From JBGOUJ01 sp041477005 (GTDB lineage Bacteria > Acidobacteriota > Terriglobia > Bryobacterales > JACQDG01): a stretch of 21,323 nt of DNA. Shown here one piece after another: positions 6,701-13,325 of the stretch. The notes under the pieces were generated by a model. It was not told the DNA's origin and did not search any database. It worked only from the letters and a program-made list of their open reading frames with translations. Position 1 is the stretch's first letter. Each line of letters begins with the position of its first letter. Where the stretch lies: the NCBI GenBank assembly GCA_041477005.1, contig JBGOUJ010000052.1:1-21323 (forward strand). Reading direction: 5' to 3'. Position numbers and translations under genes: made by a program.

Positions 6701-9514
6701 CAGAATGTTCACGGTCAGGCCCACGCTGGCGGAATGGGTGATGGAGCCGGCCGTCCCGGTGATGGTGACCGCGTACACGCCGCCGGGGGTGGCCGCCCCG
6801 GTGGTGACGGTCAGGGTGGAAGTTCCGGAAGTCGTCAGTGAGGCCGGGCTGAAGCTGGCTGCGGCTCCCGCGGGCAGGCCGCTGGCGCTGAGGCTCACCA
6901 CACCGGTGAAACCGCCGGCTGGTGAAACTGTCACGGTGTAGGTGGCGCTGCTCCCGCGCGTCACCACCCGCGATGCCGGTGTGGCCGCGAGCGCGAAGTC
7001 GGGAGCCACCGGCCCGGCCACGTCGAAGAATAGCCCGCTCACAGCAGCATTGTTCCCGGCGGTGCGGGTAACGCGGATCAAGGCGTGGCCACCCATGTTC
7101 CAGATCAGATATTGGCCGTTGGCAAAGCCTGAGATACTGCGGCTCTCTACAACGTTGCCGGTGGTCGCATCCAGAATATCGATCGTCTGCGCGCGCCCCA
7201 GGTTGTCCCAATCGAGGCAATAGAGGCCCACCCGGTGCACGTTGCCGTCGATCAGGTTCACATCGATGGTGAAGCTGGTCCCGGAGTACCAAGCGGAGGC
7301 AATGCGGTCAGTGGTGGAAGCTCCCTTCTGCAGCGCCCGCACGTCGGTGGTGGAGCCCGCCCAGGTGAAATCGCTCTGGCCAGTGAAGCTCACCTGGGCG
7401 TAGGCAGGGTAGTTGGTCGAGTCGGCGGCGATGGCGTATCCGTCCGCGCCATAGACACCTTTCCAAGTACCCTGGGTCGTGGCGTCCGACTTCAGAAAGA
7501 TAGCGCTCGCCGGTACGTACACCACAAGTGTTGCCGCCGCCGAATGGCTCATCCCGCCGCCGGCGGCCGTGATGGTGATCGGGTAGGTTCCCGGCGCGGT
7601 CCCCACGCCGACGGTCACGGTAAGAGTGGAGGAGCCCGGAGGCGTCACCGGCGCAGGGCTGAAACTGGCGACGGCCCCAGCCGGAAGACCGGCGGCGCTA
7701 AGACTGACCGCGCTGCTGAGCCCGCCTAGCGGCGTGATGGCGACGCTATAGCCGCCGCTCGAGCCCACCGCCACAGTGTTCGAGCCGGGCGTCACCACCA
7801 TGTAAAAATCCGGCGTGGGCGCCGCGGCCGTGCACGAAGGAAACACGAAGGACGCGATTCGCGTGCTCCAGTTGAAGCTGCCGTTGCTCTGCAGGTACTC
7901 GTTGGTGTACCAGAAGGTGCAGTCGTCGGCCGGATCGACGGCCATGGACGTATAGTCGCCCCAGCGGCTGAGCGCCTGACCGAGGAAGGGCAACTGTGAC
8001 CCGCCGCCCTCGATGATGCTGGTTTCGGCTTGCATGGCGCCCGGCGGGTCCGTGGGCGCTCGCCCCGTGTAGCGGATGGCCGGATGCATGCTGCTGCTCG
8101 ACACGCTGTAGCCCAACGCGATGTTGCCCACGTGATCCATGGCGATGCTGCCCATCCAGCGGTACCTGGAGTCGGGCGAGTACGTGCCCTGCTGAAACAC
8201 CGTAGGGGTTCCGCCCGGGTTGCGCAGTTCATACCAGCGCACGCCCGCGCGGCTGCCCACCGTCACGGTGTGGTTCACGACCAGCGCTTCGTGATCGCCG
8301 AAGTTACGGTATGCCAGGCGGTGCATCAGGCGGTCGGCGATCGAATCGAGTCTCTGGCTGGTCCCCTGTTGTGGTATACACGTCCCTCCGTTGCAGGCCT
8401 GGCTGTAAGCGGCCACCGGCAGGTTAACCGGGCCGGTCAGGGTCGAGTTGGCCGGGGTAGCGAAATCCGCGTGAAGTCTCCAAAGGTTCAGGGAGTTGGC
8501 CGCAAATCCGACAAAGTAGTTGGGTGAGCCGGCCGGCGGAGGCGTGGCGCCGTCGAGATCGGAGGGGAGCACAGCTCCGAAGCTCGGGTTCAATTGAAAG
8601 CACTGCGAGGTCGCGATGCCGCCCGCGAGCATCTGATCGCGGTCCAGGGCGCACACCAGCGCGCCCTGAAACGTGGTTCCCTGGAAAAGGTTGAACGACA
8701 TGTAGTAGGCGTCCGACCACACGGCGAGCTTCCCATAGTCGTTCAAGCCGGAGAACGGAAACGCGTAGCGGTTATAAGAGCCAGTGGCGTCGATTCCGGT
8801 CGAGACCGCGATGCACTGGTAAAAGGGCGGGCCGCCGCTGGCGGCGACTTGCGTCATGACCCAGCGGCCGGCCGCGCGATCGAACTTCACAATGGGGTCG
8901 CCGTCGTTGTCGGCTTCGCAGGGGCCGCCGAAGCCCGCCCACAGCGTATTTCCCGCCGCCGGACCATAAATGGCCAGGCCGCTTGACTTGTCGAACACGA
9001 CGAAGGACGTGTTGACCCACTGCACATACTGGGTTACGCCGGCCGCTCCGTTGGGGTCCGGCGGAGCAGTTTCCACAAAGTAGGCGCCTTCCGGGCCTAC
9101 AAAGCCGGCGCCGACGCCGGCCAGGTTAAAGCCGGGGCTGACTGCGAGCGCCGGGCCGGCTGCAGCTTGTACTACCGTCTCCTCAGCTTGCGCCGCCACG
9201 GCCTGCTGGGCTGCAACCGCCGGGGGAACCGGGATCGGTCGCGGCGGGTGGTTCTCATGAGGTTGGCCGGGCGTAACTGGCGATGGACGAACGTCCCGCA
9301 GCGGTGGCGACACGTCATGATGAGCAGCCCGAACGACGGTGACTTGGGCGTGGGGATTCTGGGCGAAGGATGAAACGAGCGAGAGGGTACAGATCGAGGG
9401 AAGCAGCCCTACGAGCCATCCGACGCGTCGGATGATCCGTCGCGGCTTCGGTTGTCCCGGCTTTCCCCCAGAAGAAGCCGGGCCCGGTAAATACCGGCCG
9501 CACCCCATCACCAT
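3752..9514 (-). CDS. Giant secreted multi-repeat protein (Ig-like plus QGTWKG domains)
   Basis: The frame runs from a GTG at 9610 (1952 aa), but ATG 9514 or 9508 is more likely because it puts a signal peptide (RRVGWLVGLLPS... SSFAQN) nearer the N terminus. Residues below are numbered from 9610. A Pro/Ala-rich linker is followed, at about 150-595, by a secreted domain with D-PNGAAGVTQYVQWVN, FDKSSGL and RWGDYTSMAVDP. This type recurs in acidobacterial exported proteins and may be propeller-like, with function unknown. Residues 600-1952 are five tandem units. Each has an Ig-like domain (TYTVTVSPAG, SGLPAGA, STLTVT, YPITITG) and a beta-sandwich-like domain (QGTWKGVYGADGY, YPAYAQVSF, YVWAGSTTDVRALQK, YCLDWDN, IWNLSGH, SGLFFD). 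There is no sortase signal or C-terminal autotransporter. Extracellular adhesion or glycan binding is an inference. The protein ends inside the fifth unit (FLDPAH). Confidence 0.9.
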   Translation of the reverse strand: MVMGCGRYLPGPASSGGKPGQPKPRRIIRRVGWLVGLLPSICTLSLVSSFAQNPHAQVTVVRAAHHDVSPPLRDVRPSPVTPGQPHENHPPRPIPVPPAVAAQQAVAAQAEETVVQAAAGPALAVSPGFNLAGVGAGFVGPEGAYFVETAPPDPNGAAGVTQYVQWVNTSFVVFDKSSGLAIYGPAAGNTLWAGFGGPCEADNDGDPIVKFDRAAGRWVMTQVAASGGPPFYQCIAVSTGIDATGSYNRYAFPFSGLNDYGKLAVWSDAYYMSFNLFQGTTFQGALVCALDRDQMLAGGIATSQCFQLNPSFGAVLPSDLDGATPPPAGSPNYFVGFAANSLNLWRLHADFATPANSTLTGPVNLPVAAYSQACNGGTCIPQQGTSQRLDSIADRLMHRLAYRNFGDHEALVVNHTVTVGSRAGVRWYELRNPGGTPTVFQQGTYSPDSRYRWMGSIAMDHVGNIALGYSVSSSSMHPAIRYTGRAPTDPPGAMQAETSIIEGGGSQLPFLGQALSRWGDYTSMAVDPADDCTFWYTNEYLQSNGSFNWSTRIASFVFPSCTAAAPTPDFYMVVTPGSNTVAVGSSGGYSVAITPLGGLSSAVSLSAAGLPAGAVASFSPAPVTPPGSSTLTVTVGVGTAPGTYPITITAAGGGMSHSAAATLVVYVPASAIFLKSDATTQGTWKGVYGADGYAIAADSTNYPAYAQVSFTGQSDFTWAGSTTDVRALQKGASTTDRIASAWYSGTSFTIDVNLIDGNVHRVGLYCLDWDNLGRAQTIDILDATTGNVVESRSISGFANGQYLIWNMGGHALIRVTRTAGNNAAVSGLFFDVAGPVAPDFALAATPASRVVTRGSSATYTVTVSPAGGFTGVVSLSASGLPAGAAASFSPASLTTSGTSTLTVTTGAATPGGVYAVTITGTAGSITHSASVGLTVNILGGAVFARADASTQGTWKGVYGADGYTIAGDATSYPAYAQVSFAGQGTYVWAGSTTDVRALQKAASSTDRIAAAWDSGGSFTIDLNLTDGNSHQVGLYCLDWDNLARAQTIDVLDASTSNVLDSRSVSALGNGLWMIWNLSGHVTIRLTRTAGNNAVLSGLFFDAAGSVNSNFSVAASPASQTLGQAASTTYTVTVSAAGSFSGVVSLAASGLPAGTVAGFNPASINTSGASTLTVTTGSATPAGSYPITITGTSGSLSHAATVTLVVNVIIPAAAVFARVDATTQGTWKGVYGADGYAIAGDATSYPAYAQVSFAGQGSYVWAGSTTDVRALQKAASSADRVAATWYSGSSFTIDVNLTDGNSHQVSLYCLDWENAGRVQTIDILNAASSAVLDTRSLSGFSNGQWMIWNLSGHVTIRLTRTAGNNAVVSGLFFDVAAPLIPDFAVAATPASQTLGRAASTTYTVTVSTAGGFNGVVNLAASGLPSGTVAGFNPASINASGTSTLTVTTGSATPAGSYPITITGTSGSLSHSATVTLVVNVIIPAAAVFAKADATTQGTWKGVYGADGYTIAGDATSYPAYAQVSFAGQSGYVWAGSTTDVRALQKVASSTDRVAATWYSGSSFTIDVNLTDGNSHQVGLYCLDWDNLGRAQTIDILDASTGNVLDSRSVSALGNGLWMIWNLNGHVTIRITRTAGNNAVVSGLFFDAAGPIAPDFAVSASPASQTANQGASATYSVTVSPAGSFAGTVGFSASGLPAGATASFNPASVAASGTATLTVTIGGSTPGGSYTITITAAGASQSHSTTVALVVNVVVSAAATFVKTDTTTQGTWKGTYGADGYTIAGDATSYPAYAQVSFAGQSSYVWAGSTTDARALQKAASSTDRIAGTWYSGGSFTIDMNLMDGNSHQVALYCLDWENAGRVQTIDILDASGSAVLDTRSLSGFSGGQWIVWNLKGHVRIRVTRTGGNNAVVSGVFLDPAH
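3755..7813 (-). repeat. Five tandem coding repeats of 810-816 bp
   Basis: Boundaries set at the start of each Ig-like domain are 7813-7004, 7003-6194, 6193-5378, 5377-4562 and 4561-3755. The Trp-Lys codons of QGTWKG fall at 7460, 6650, 5834, 5018 and 4202, spaced 810, 816, 816 and 816 bp. The middle units are close to identical over long stretches, for example around 5041-5215 against 5857-6031. The units are not equally related along their length (see findings). The array is entirely in frame. Confidence 0.95.
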
Positions 9515-9527
9515 AGGGTACAGATCG
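9384..9527. repeat. 13-bp direct repeats enclosing a palindrome and hairpins
   Basis: AGGGTACAGATCG occurs exactly at 9384-9396 and 9515-9527. Between them lie a perfect 16-bp palindrome, ATCCGACGCGTCGGAT (9418-9433); a hairpin with an 8-bp stem, CCCGGCTT 9456-9463 pairing with AAGCCGGG 9475-9482; and a CCGGTA/TACCGG hairpin at 9484-9497. On the minus strand this spans the first codons and signal-peptide region of the giant gene, so it could act on its mRNA. Confidence 0.5.
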
Positions 9528-9851
9528 GACCGACCTTGGTCAATCCCTCTCTGGTGGTACGGTGGTACGCCGGTCCTTAAGACCGTCAGTTCCAAAAGCA
9601 AGAATCTCACGCCCGTCTACCGGGGTTAGCGGGAGGCGTGACGGGCGCCTATAATAGTTGACTCTTCGGCCAGTGTTTACGGGATGCTTGGGCACGCTCG
9701 GACTCAGATGCCGCCCCTAAAACGGCGTCGGGGGAGCTGAGGCAGCCGCACGATACGCTACTAGGATGTATAACGCCTTTGCGGGGAAATGGCCGCGTGA
9801 CCTCAGTTAGCGCTTGCGACCCCCGGCTCTGACCCTTGATTCCCGCCCCGC
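9515..9851. other. Gap between the TonB receptor and the giant gene
   Basis: No protein-coding frame here looks real. A GTG-started extension of the giant gene reaches 9610 but encodes no recognisable signal. TATAAT occurs on the plus strand at 9651-9656 (TATTAT on the minus) without a convincing -35 on either strand. No strong stem followed by a T-run was seen after the receptor stop at 9852. Confidence 0.5.
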
Positions 9852-12800
9852 TCAGAACAGCAGCTTCAGACCGAACTGCAGCGTTCGCGGGTCGCCAGTG
9901 GTGGCGGTGATCTTTCCGAACGTGGCGGTTCCGAACGAAGTGCCGGGCACCTCCGAATTGGGGTGATTCAGGATGTTGAAGAATTCCGCGCGGAACTGCA
10001 CCGCCTTCGCTTCCCGAATGGGAAAGACTTTGCCCAGCGACAGGTCCAGATTCTCAAAATTGGGTCCGATCACGGGGTTGCCGCCGGCATTTCCCAGGGT
10101 GAGCGCCGCCGGCTGCACAAACGCGGCGGTGTTGAAGAATAGATTGTCGGTGCGCTGGCCGCGGGGCAGGTTGGCGTTGCTGATGCGGTTGGGCACTTGG
10201 GTGATGCCGACGGTGTTGGCGACGTTGGTGGGGAGAGTAACGGTGATCGGGTAACCCGTGCGCGCCACGGCGATGGTGCTGAGCTGCCAGCCGCCGAGCA
10301 CGGCGTTGGCAATGGGCGGCGAGGACCCGCCGAACTTGCGGCCCTTGCCATAGGGGACCTCGTAGACGCCGGAAAAGCTGAAGCGCTTGCGGATATTGAG
10401 ATCGGAAAGCTGCTTCCATCTCGCGCCATACCACAGATCGAACGGCCGCACGTCATCGAGGGTCTTCGACCAGGTGAACGAACCCAGGAAGGAGAGGCCG
10501 TTGGTATAACGTTTTTGCGCCTCCAGCTCCAGGCCGTTGTAAGTGGATTGTCCGCTCGTCGAATTCAAAGTCACCTCACCGAGGCTTTGGAAAGGCCGGC
10601 GTGACTGAATATCTCCGGCCGCCGGAATCGGCTCATTGGGCGGCACGGCCCGCCGAAGGCCTACGTCGTGGTTGCCGACGTAGCCCGCTTTGACTACGAA
10701 ATCCTGCCCCATGGTGTGCTCGACGAACAGGTTCCACTGCTGGATGTAGGCCTCATGCCAATCGACGTTCATCGCGGTGACCGCGGGCTTGCTGCCGGGC
10801 GCCACGAAATTCACCACCGGCCCCAGGTCGTTGATTGGAAAGTTGGTGACCGATTGCTGGCTCACCGGCAGCACCACGTCGCCGGTGCGGATGAAGGGCG
10901 GGTTGATCGACAGGCCGATCCAGGTGCAGGCAGAGTCGCGCTGGTAGAACACGCCATACGCGCCCCGCACCACCGTACCCGGTTTGGCCTGATAAGCGAA
11001 GCCGACCCGCGGCGCGAGGTTGTTATTGTCGTTCATGAGCAGGCTGCGGCCGAGGGTACCCGGCTTTTGCGCGGCGACCGCCGCCCCCGTGTTCTGCGGG
11101 GTGATGATCTGGGCGGTATTGGGGCTCGTTTGGTAGAAATTTGCGATCTTGTCGCGGTTGGCTTGCGGCTTGCCCATCCACTCGTAACGCAAGCCCAGGT
11201 TCACGGTTAGCTTGCGGGTGACTCTCCAGTCGTCCTGCGCCCAGGGAGCGACCTGGCTGTTACGGAAATTGGGGTCGAAGATGTCGATGCTGGCCCGTAT
11301 CTCCTGCGGCAGGCCCAGCATCACGTCGGCGAAGGCATAGCCCCTCGATCCCGTCCCGGCGGTCCATTGCCCGTTGAAAAGGTGATCGCCGGCCGGGCGG
11401 ATCGCTTCCGGAAACGTATCGCGGTAGCGGTTGCCGGTGAAGCCGACTTTGATGGTGTGGTTGCCCCGGATGAGGAACAGGCTGGTGTGCATCTGGAAAA
11501 TTTCATTTTTCCAGCCTCGTGGAGCCGACACGCCCTGCCCCTGAGTCTGCCCGCTGGGGTTCCCCATAGTGCTGTACTCGGTCACCTCAAAAAAGGGCGC
11601 ATGCCAGCAGGCCGGCTGATTGCACGCCCCCAGCAGGCCCAGATCCTGCGCTACGTTTGTTTTGAAAGCGCTCTCGGTCAGTTCGGTCTGGCGGAACCGG
11701 CTGTAGCCGAGGCGGAACTCGAAAATGCTCGTAGGGCTGAGGGTGCGGGAGAAGTTTTCGACCGCCTGCTGCCCGCGCAATTTATGGCTGTAGCTGAAGG
11801 TTGGCCAAACCGGCGGGCCCAGCGTGTTCGTATCGCTCACCGCATAGCGCCCGAAGAGGCGGTTGTTGGCGTTGATGGTGTGGTCCGCGCGGCCTATGAA
11901 CTGGTCGGTTCGGGTCTGCTGCGGCGCCAGCGATTGATAATTGTTGACGGGCCGGACCCCGCCGGTTCCCGCCCGGTTGGGCAGGGGAACAAACTGGCCG
12001 ATGAAATTGGCGCTCAACGGATTCAACCGGCTCTTGGGAATCACGTTGTTGGGGAAAGGCTGCTGGGTCGTCCAATCGAAGAGGGGAATCGGCGTTGCGT
12101 TGGAGGAGTCCGTCCGCAGCAGCGATGAAAAATCGCCGTCGCGATAGGCCTGGGGCGGCACCGCGGTGTTCTGGGTGAATCCCTGGCGCAGCCTCATCGA
12201 CTCCCACGAGCCGAAGTAGAAGGTCCGGTCTTTGCGAATCGGCCCGCCGACTGCGCCTCCGAACGTATTGCGGCGCAGCTCCGACTTGTGGTCGGCATAT
12301 TTTTCCCTGGCGTTGGGGGCGTCGTTCCGGAGAAACTCGAAAAGCGCCCCGTGCGTCTGGTTGGTGCCCGATTTGATGGCGACGTTGATGTGGCCGCCAG
12401 CCTCGCTGCCAAACTCCGCGTTGTAGTTGCTGGTCTCGATCTTGATCTCCTGAATGGCATCGACCGAAGGGGCGAAGATGTTCGTCTCATGCTGCATCTC
12501 CTTCCCGGGCATTCCATCGAAAAGATATTGGTTATACTTGGAGCTCTGGCCGTGCACGCTGAACGAGCCGACCCAGGTGGCCCGCTCGGTCTGGTGGCGC
12601 AGGTTGCCCTTCGACTCGACCACGCCCGGCGCCAGCAGCGTGAGCTGCATAAAGTCGCGCGCCGCCAGCGGCAGGTCCTTGATTTCCTTGTTCTCGACCA
12701 CCCCGCCCACCTGCGAATCGCTGGTCTGCAACAGCGCCGCCGCGGCGATCACTTCCACCTGCTGCGTCACTTCGCCCAGCTCCATTTTGATGTCGGCATC

Positions 12801-13124
12801 GACGGACTGGTTGACGTCGAGCCTGATCTTCTCGGTTGCCGCCCTCTTGAACCCGGACATCTCGGCGGTCAGGGTGTACTCGCCGACGCCCAGGGTAGGA
12901 AACGAATACCGGCCCACTTCATTAGTCACGGTAATCAGGATGGTCCCGCGATCGACGTCGGTGATCGTGACCTTGACCCCGGCCATGGCGGCCCCGGAAG
13001 AATCCGTTACCGCGCCGCCGATGCGCGATGCGACCTGGCCATAGGCGGTATGAACGAACAGTGCGCAGCACAGAGCACACCAGAATATACTCTTGGATCG
13101 GTTGGACATGGATCGGTTGAACAT
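9852..13124 (-). CDS. TonB-dependent receptor with carboxypeptidase-regulatory N-terminal domain (Oar-like)
   Basis: This is a 1090-aa outer-membrane protein. A signal peptide (FWCALCCALFVHTAYGQ) is followed by a carboxypeptidase-regulatory-like beta-sandwich at about 33-115 (IGGAVTDSSGAAMAGVKVTI, GRYSFPTLGVGEYTL, MSGFKR). Next comes a plug-like region (KEIKDLPLAARDFMQLTLLAPGV, NQYLFDGMPG, EIKIETSNYNAEFGSEAGG) and a long beta-barrel ending in the typical LQFGLKLLF. It resembles Myxococcus Oar and the many acidobacterial receptors of about 1100 aa that are thought to import or bind large substrates using TonB energy. No TonB or ExbBD gene is nearby. The start at 13124 is fixed by a strong GGAGG five bases upstream. 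An upstream TTG at 13148 has no such site. It is separated by 240-340 bp from the giant gene on the same strand, so co-transcription is possible but unproven. Confidence 0.95.
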   Translation of the reverse strand: MFNRSMSNRSKSIFWCALCCALFVHTAYGQVASRIGGAVTDSSGAAMAGVKVTITDVDRGTILITVTNEVGRYSFPTLGVGEYTLTAEMSGFKRAATEKIRLDVNQSVDADIKMELGEVTQQVEVIAAAALLQTSDSQVGGVVENKEIKDLPLAARDFMQLTLLAPGVVESKGNLRHQTERATWVGSFSVHGQSSKYNQYLFDGMPGKEMQHETNIFAPSVDAIQEIKIETSNYNAEFGSEAGGHINVAIKSGTNQTHGALFEFLRNDAPNAREKYADHKSELRRNTFGGAVGGPIRKDRTFYFGSWESMRLRQGFTQNTAVPPQAYRDGDFSSLLRTDSSNATPIPLFDWTTQQPFPNNVIPKSRLNPLSANFIGQFVPLPNRAGTGGVRPVNNYQSLAPQQTRTDQFIGRADHTINANNRLFGRYAVSDTNTLGPPVWPTFSYSHKLRGQQAVENFSRTLSPTSIFEFRLGYSRFRQTELTESAFKTNVAQDLGLLGACNQPACWHAPFFEVTEYSTMGNPSGQTQGQGVSAPRGWKNEIFQMHTSLFLIRGNHTIKVGFTGNRYRDTFPEAIRPAGDHLFNGQWTAGTGSRGYAFADVMLGLPQEIRASIDIFDPNFRNSQVAPWAQDDWRVTRKLTVNLGLRYEWMGKPQANRDKIANFYQTSPNTAQIITPQNTGAAVAAQKPGTLGRSLLMNDNNNLAPRVGFAYQAKPGTVVRGAYGVFYQRDSACTWIGLSINPPFIRTGDVVLPVSQQSVTNFPINDLGPVVNFVAPGSKPAVTAMNVDWHEAYIQQWNLFVEHTMGQDFVVKAGYVGNHDVGLRRAVPPNEPIPAAGDIQSRRPFQSLGEVTLNSTSGQSTYNGLELEAQKRYTNGLSFLGSFTWSKTLDDVRPFDLWYGARWKQLSDLNIRKRFSFSGVYEVPYGKGRKFGGSSPPIANAVLGGWQLSTIAVARTGYPITVTLPTNVANTVGITQVPNRISNANLPRGQRTDNLFFNTAAFVQPAALTLGNAGGNPVIGPNFENLDLSLGKVFPIREAKAVQFRAEFFNILNHPNSEVPGTSFGTATFGKITATTGDPRTLQFGLKLLF

Positions 13125-13129
13125 GGAAC

Positions 13130-13134
13130 CCTCC
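13130..13134 (-). promoter_or_regulatory. Ribosome binding site of the TonB receptor
   Basis: Read on the minus strand this is GGAGG inside a run GGGGGAGGG, five bases before ATG 13124. It decides between this start and the upstream TTG at 13148. Confidence 0.8.
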
Positions 13135-13170
13135 CCCGTGGGACCCAATGGAATGCGAGATCATGTGAGA

Positions 13171-13197
13171 ATTATCATGATCATGCGGGTAAGTCAA
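13171..13197 (-). promoter_or_regulatory. Putative promoter with overlapping palindrome, TonB receptor
   Basis: On the minus strand TTGACT (13197-13192) and GATAAT (13176-13171) are 15 bp apart. Each differs from the sigma-70 consensus by one base, but the spacer is short. The spacer contains the perfect palindrome CATGATCATG (13176-13185). The hexamer ATCATG occurs at 13160, 13174 and 13180. A repressor or activator site overlapping the promoter is an inference. Confidence 0.45.
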
Positions 13198-13216
13198 TAT
13201 TATTCGTGTTGGTGCA

Positions 13217-13247
13217 GCGACCGCTCGCTTACGCGCGCGGCTCGGTG
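13217..13247 (+). repeat. Dispersed GC-rich repeat ('PLAYARGSV' element)
   Basis: The bases 13217-13247 translate as QRPLAYARGSVS in one plus frame. From memory, this peptide string turns up at the edges of many unrelated acidobacterial ORFs, so it marks a dispersed noncoding repeat rather than a gene. The DNA is imperfectly palindromic (CCGCTCGC against GCGCGCGG). It lies between the two divergent promoters. Confidence 0.5.
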
Positions 13248-13282
13248 AGTCGATGCCGGGTGCGTGGGTGCGGTCGTCTGTC

Positions 13283-13311
13283 TTGACGCCCCATTGCCGG
13301 TCTGATACACT
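13283..13311 (+). promoter_or_regulatory. Putative sigma-70 promoter of the TPR gene
   Basis: TTGACG (13283-13288) and TACACT (13306-13311) are separated by 17 bp. Transcription would begin around 13318, leaving a leader of under ten bases before ATG 13326, where no Shine-Dalgarno is visible. Confidence 0.6.
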
Positions 13312-13325
13312 CCGGCCGAATTCAC

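Noticed and set aside
9456..9499. Cyclic-di-GMP riboswitch in front of the giant gene
   Set aside because: GAAAGCCGGGAC resembles part of the GEMM motif, but the two conserved stems and GAAA tetraloop arrangement are absent. Only simple hairpins remain.
9651..9656. Perfect TATAAT on the plus strand
   Set aside because: No -35 at a sensible distance and no plus-strand gene follows for 3.6 kb.
12288..13286. 332-codon plus-strand frame opposite the TonB receptor
   Set aside because: Antisense shadow of a clearly recognised gene in GC-rich DNA; the product has no recognisable domain.
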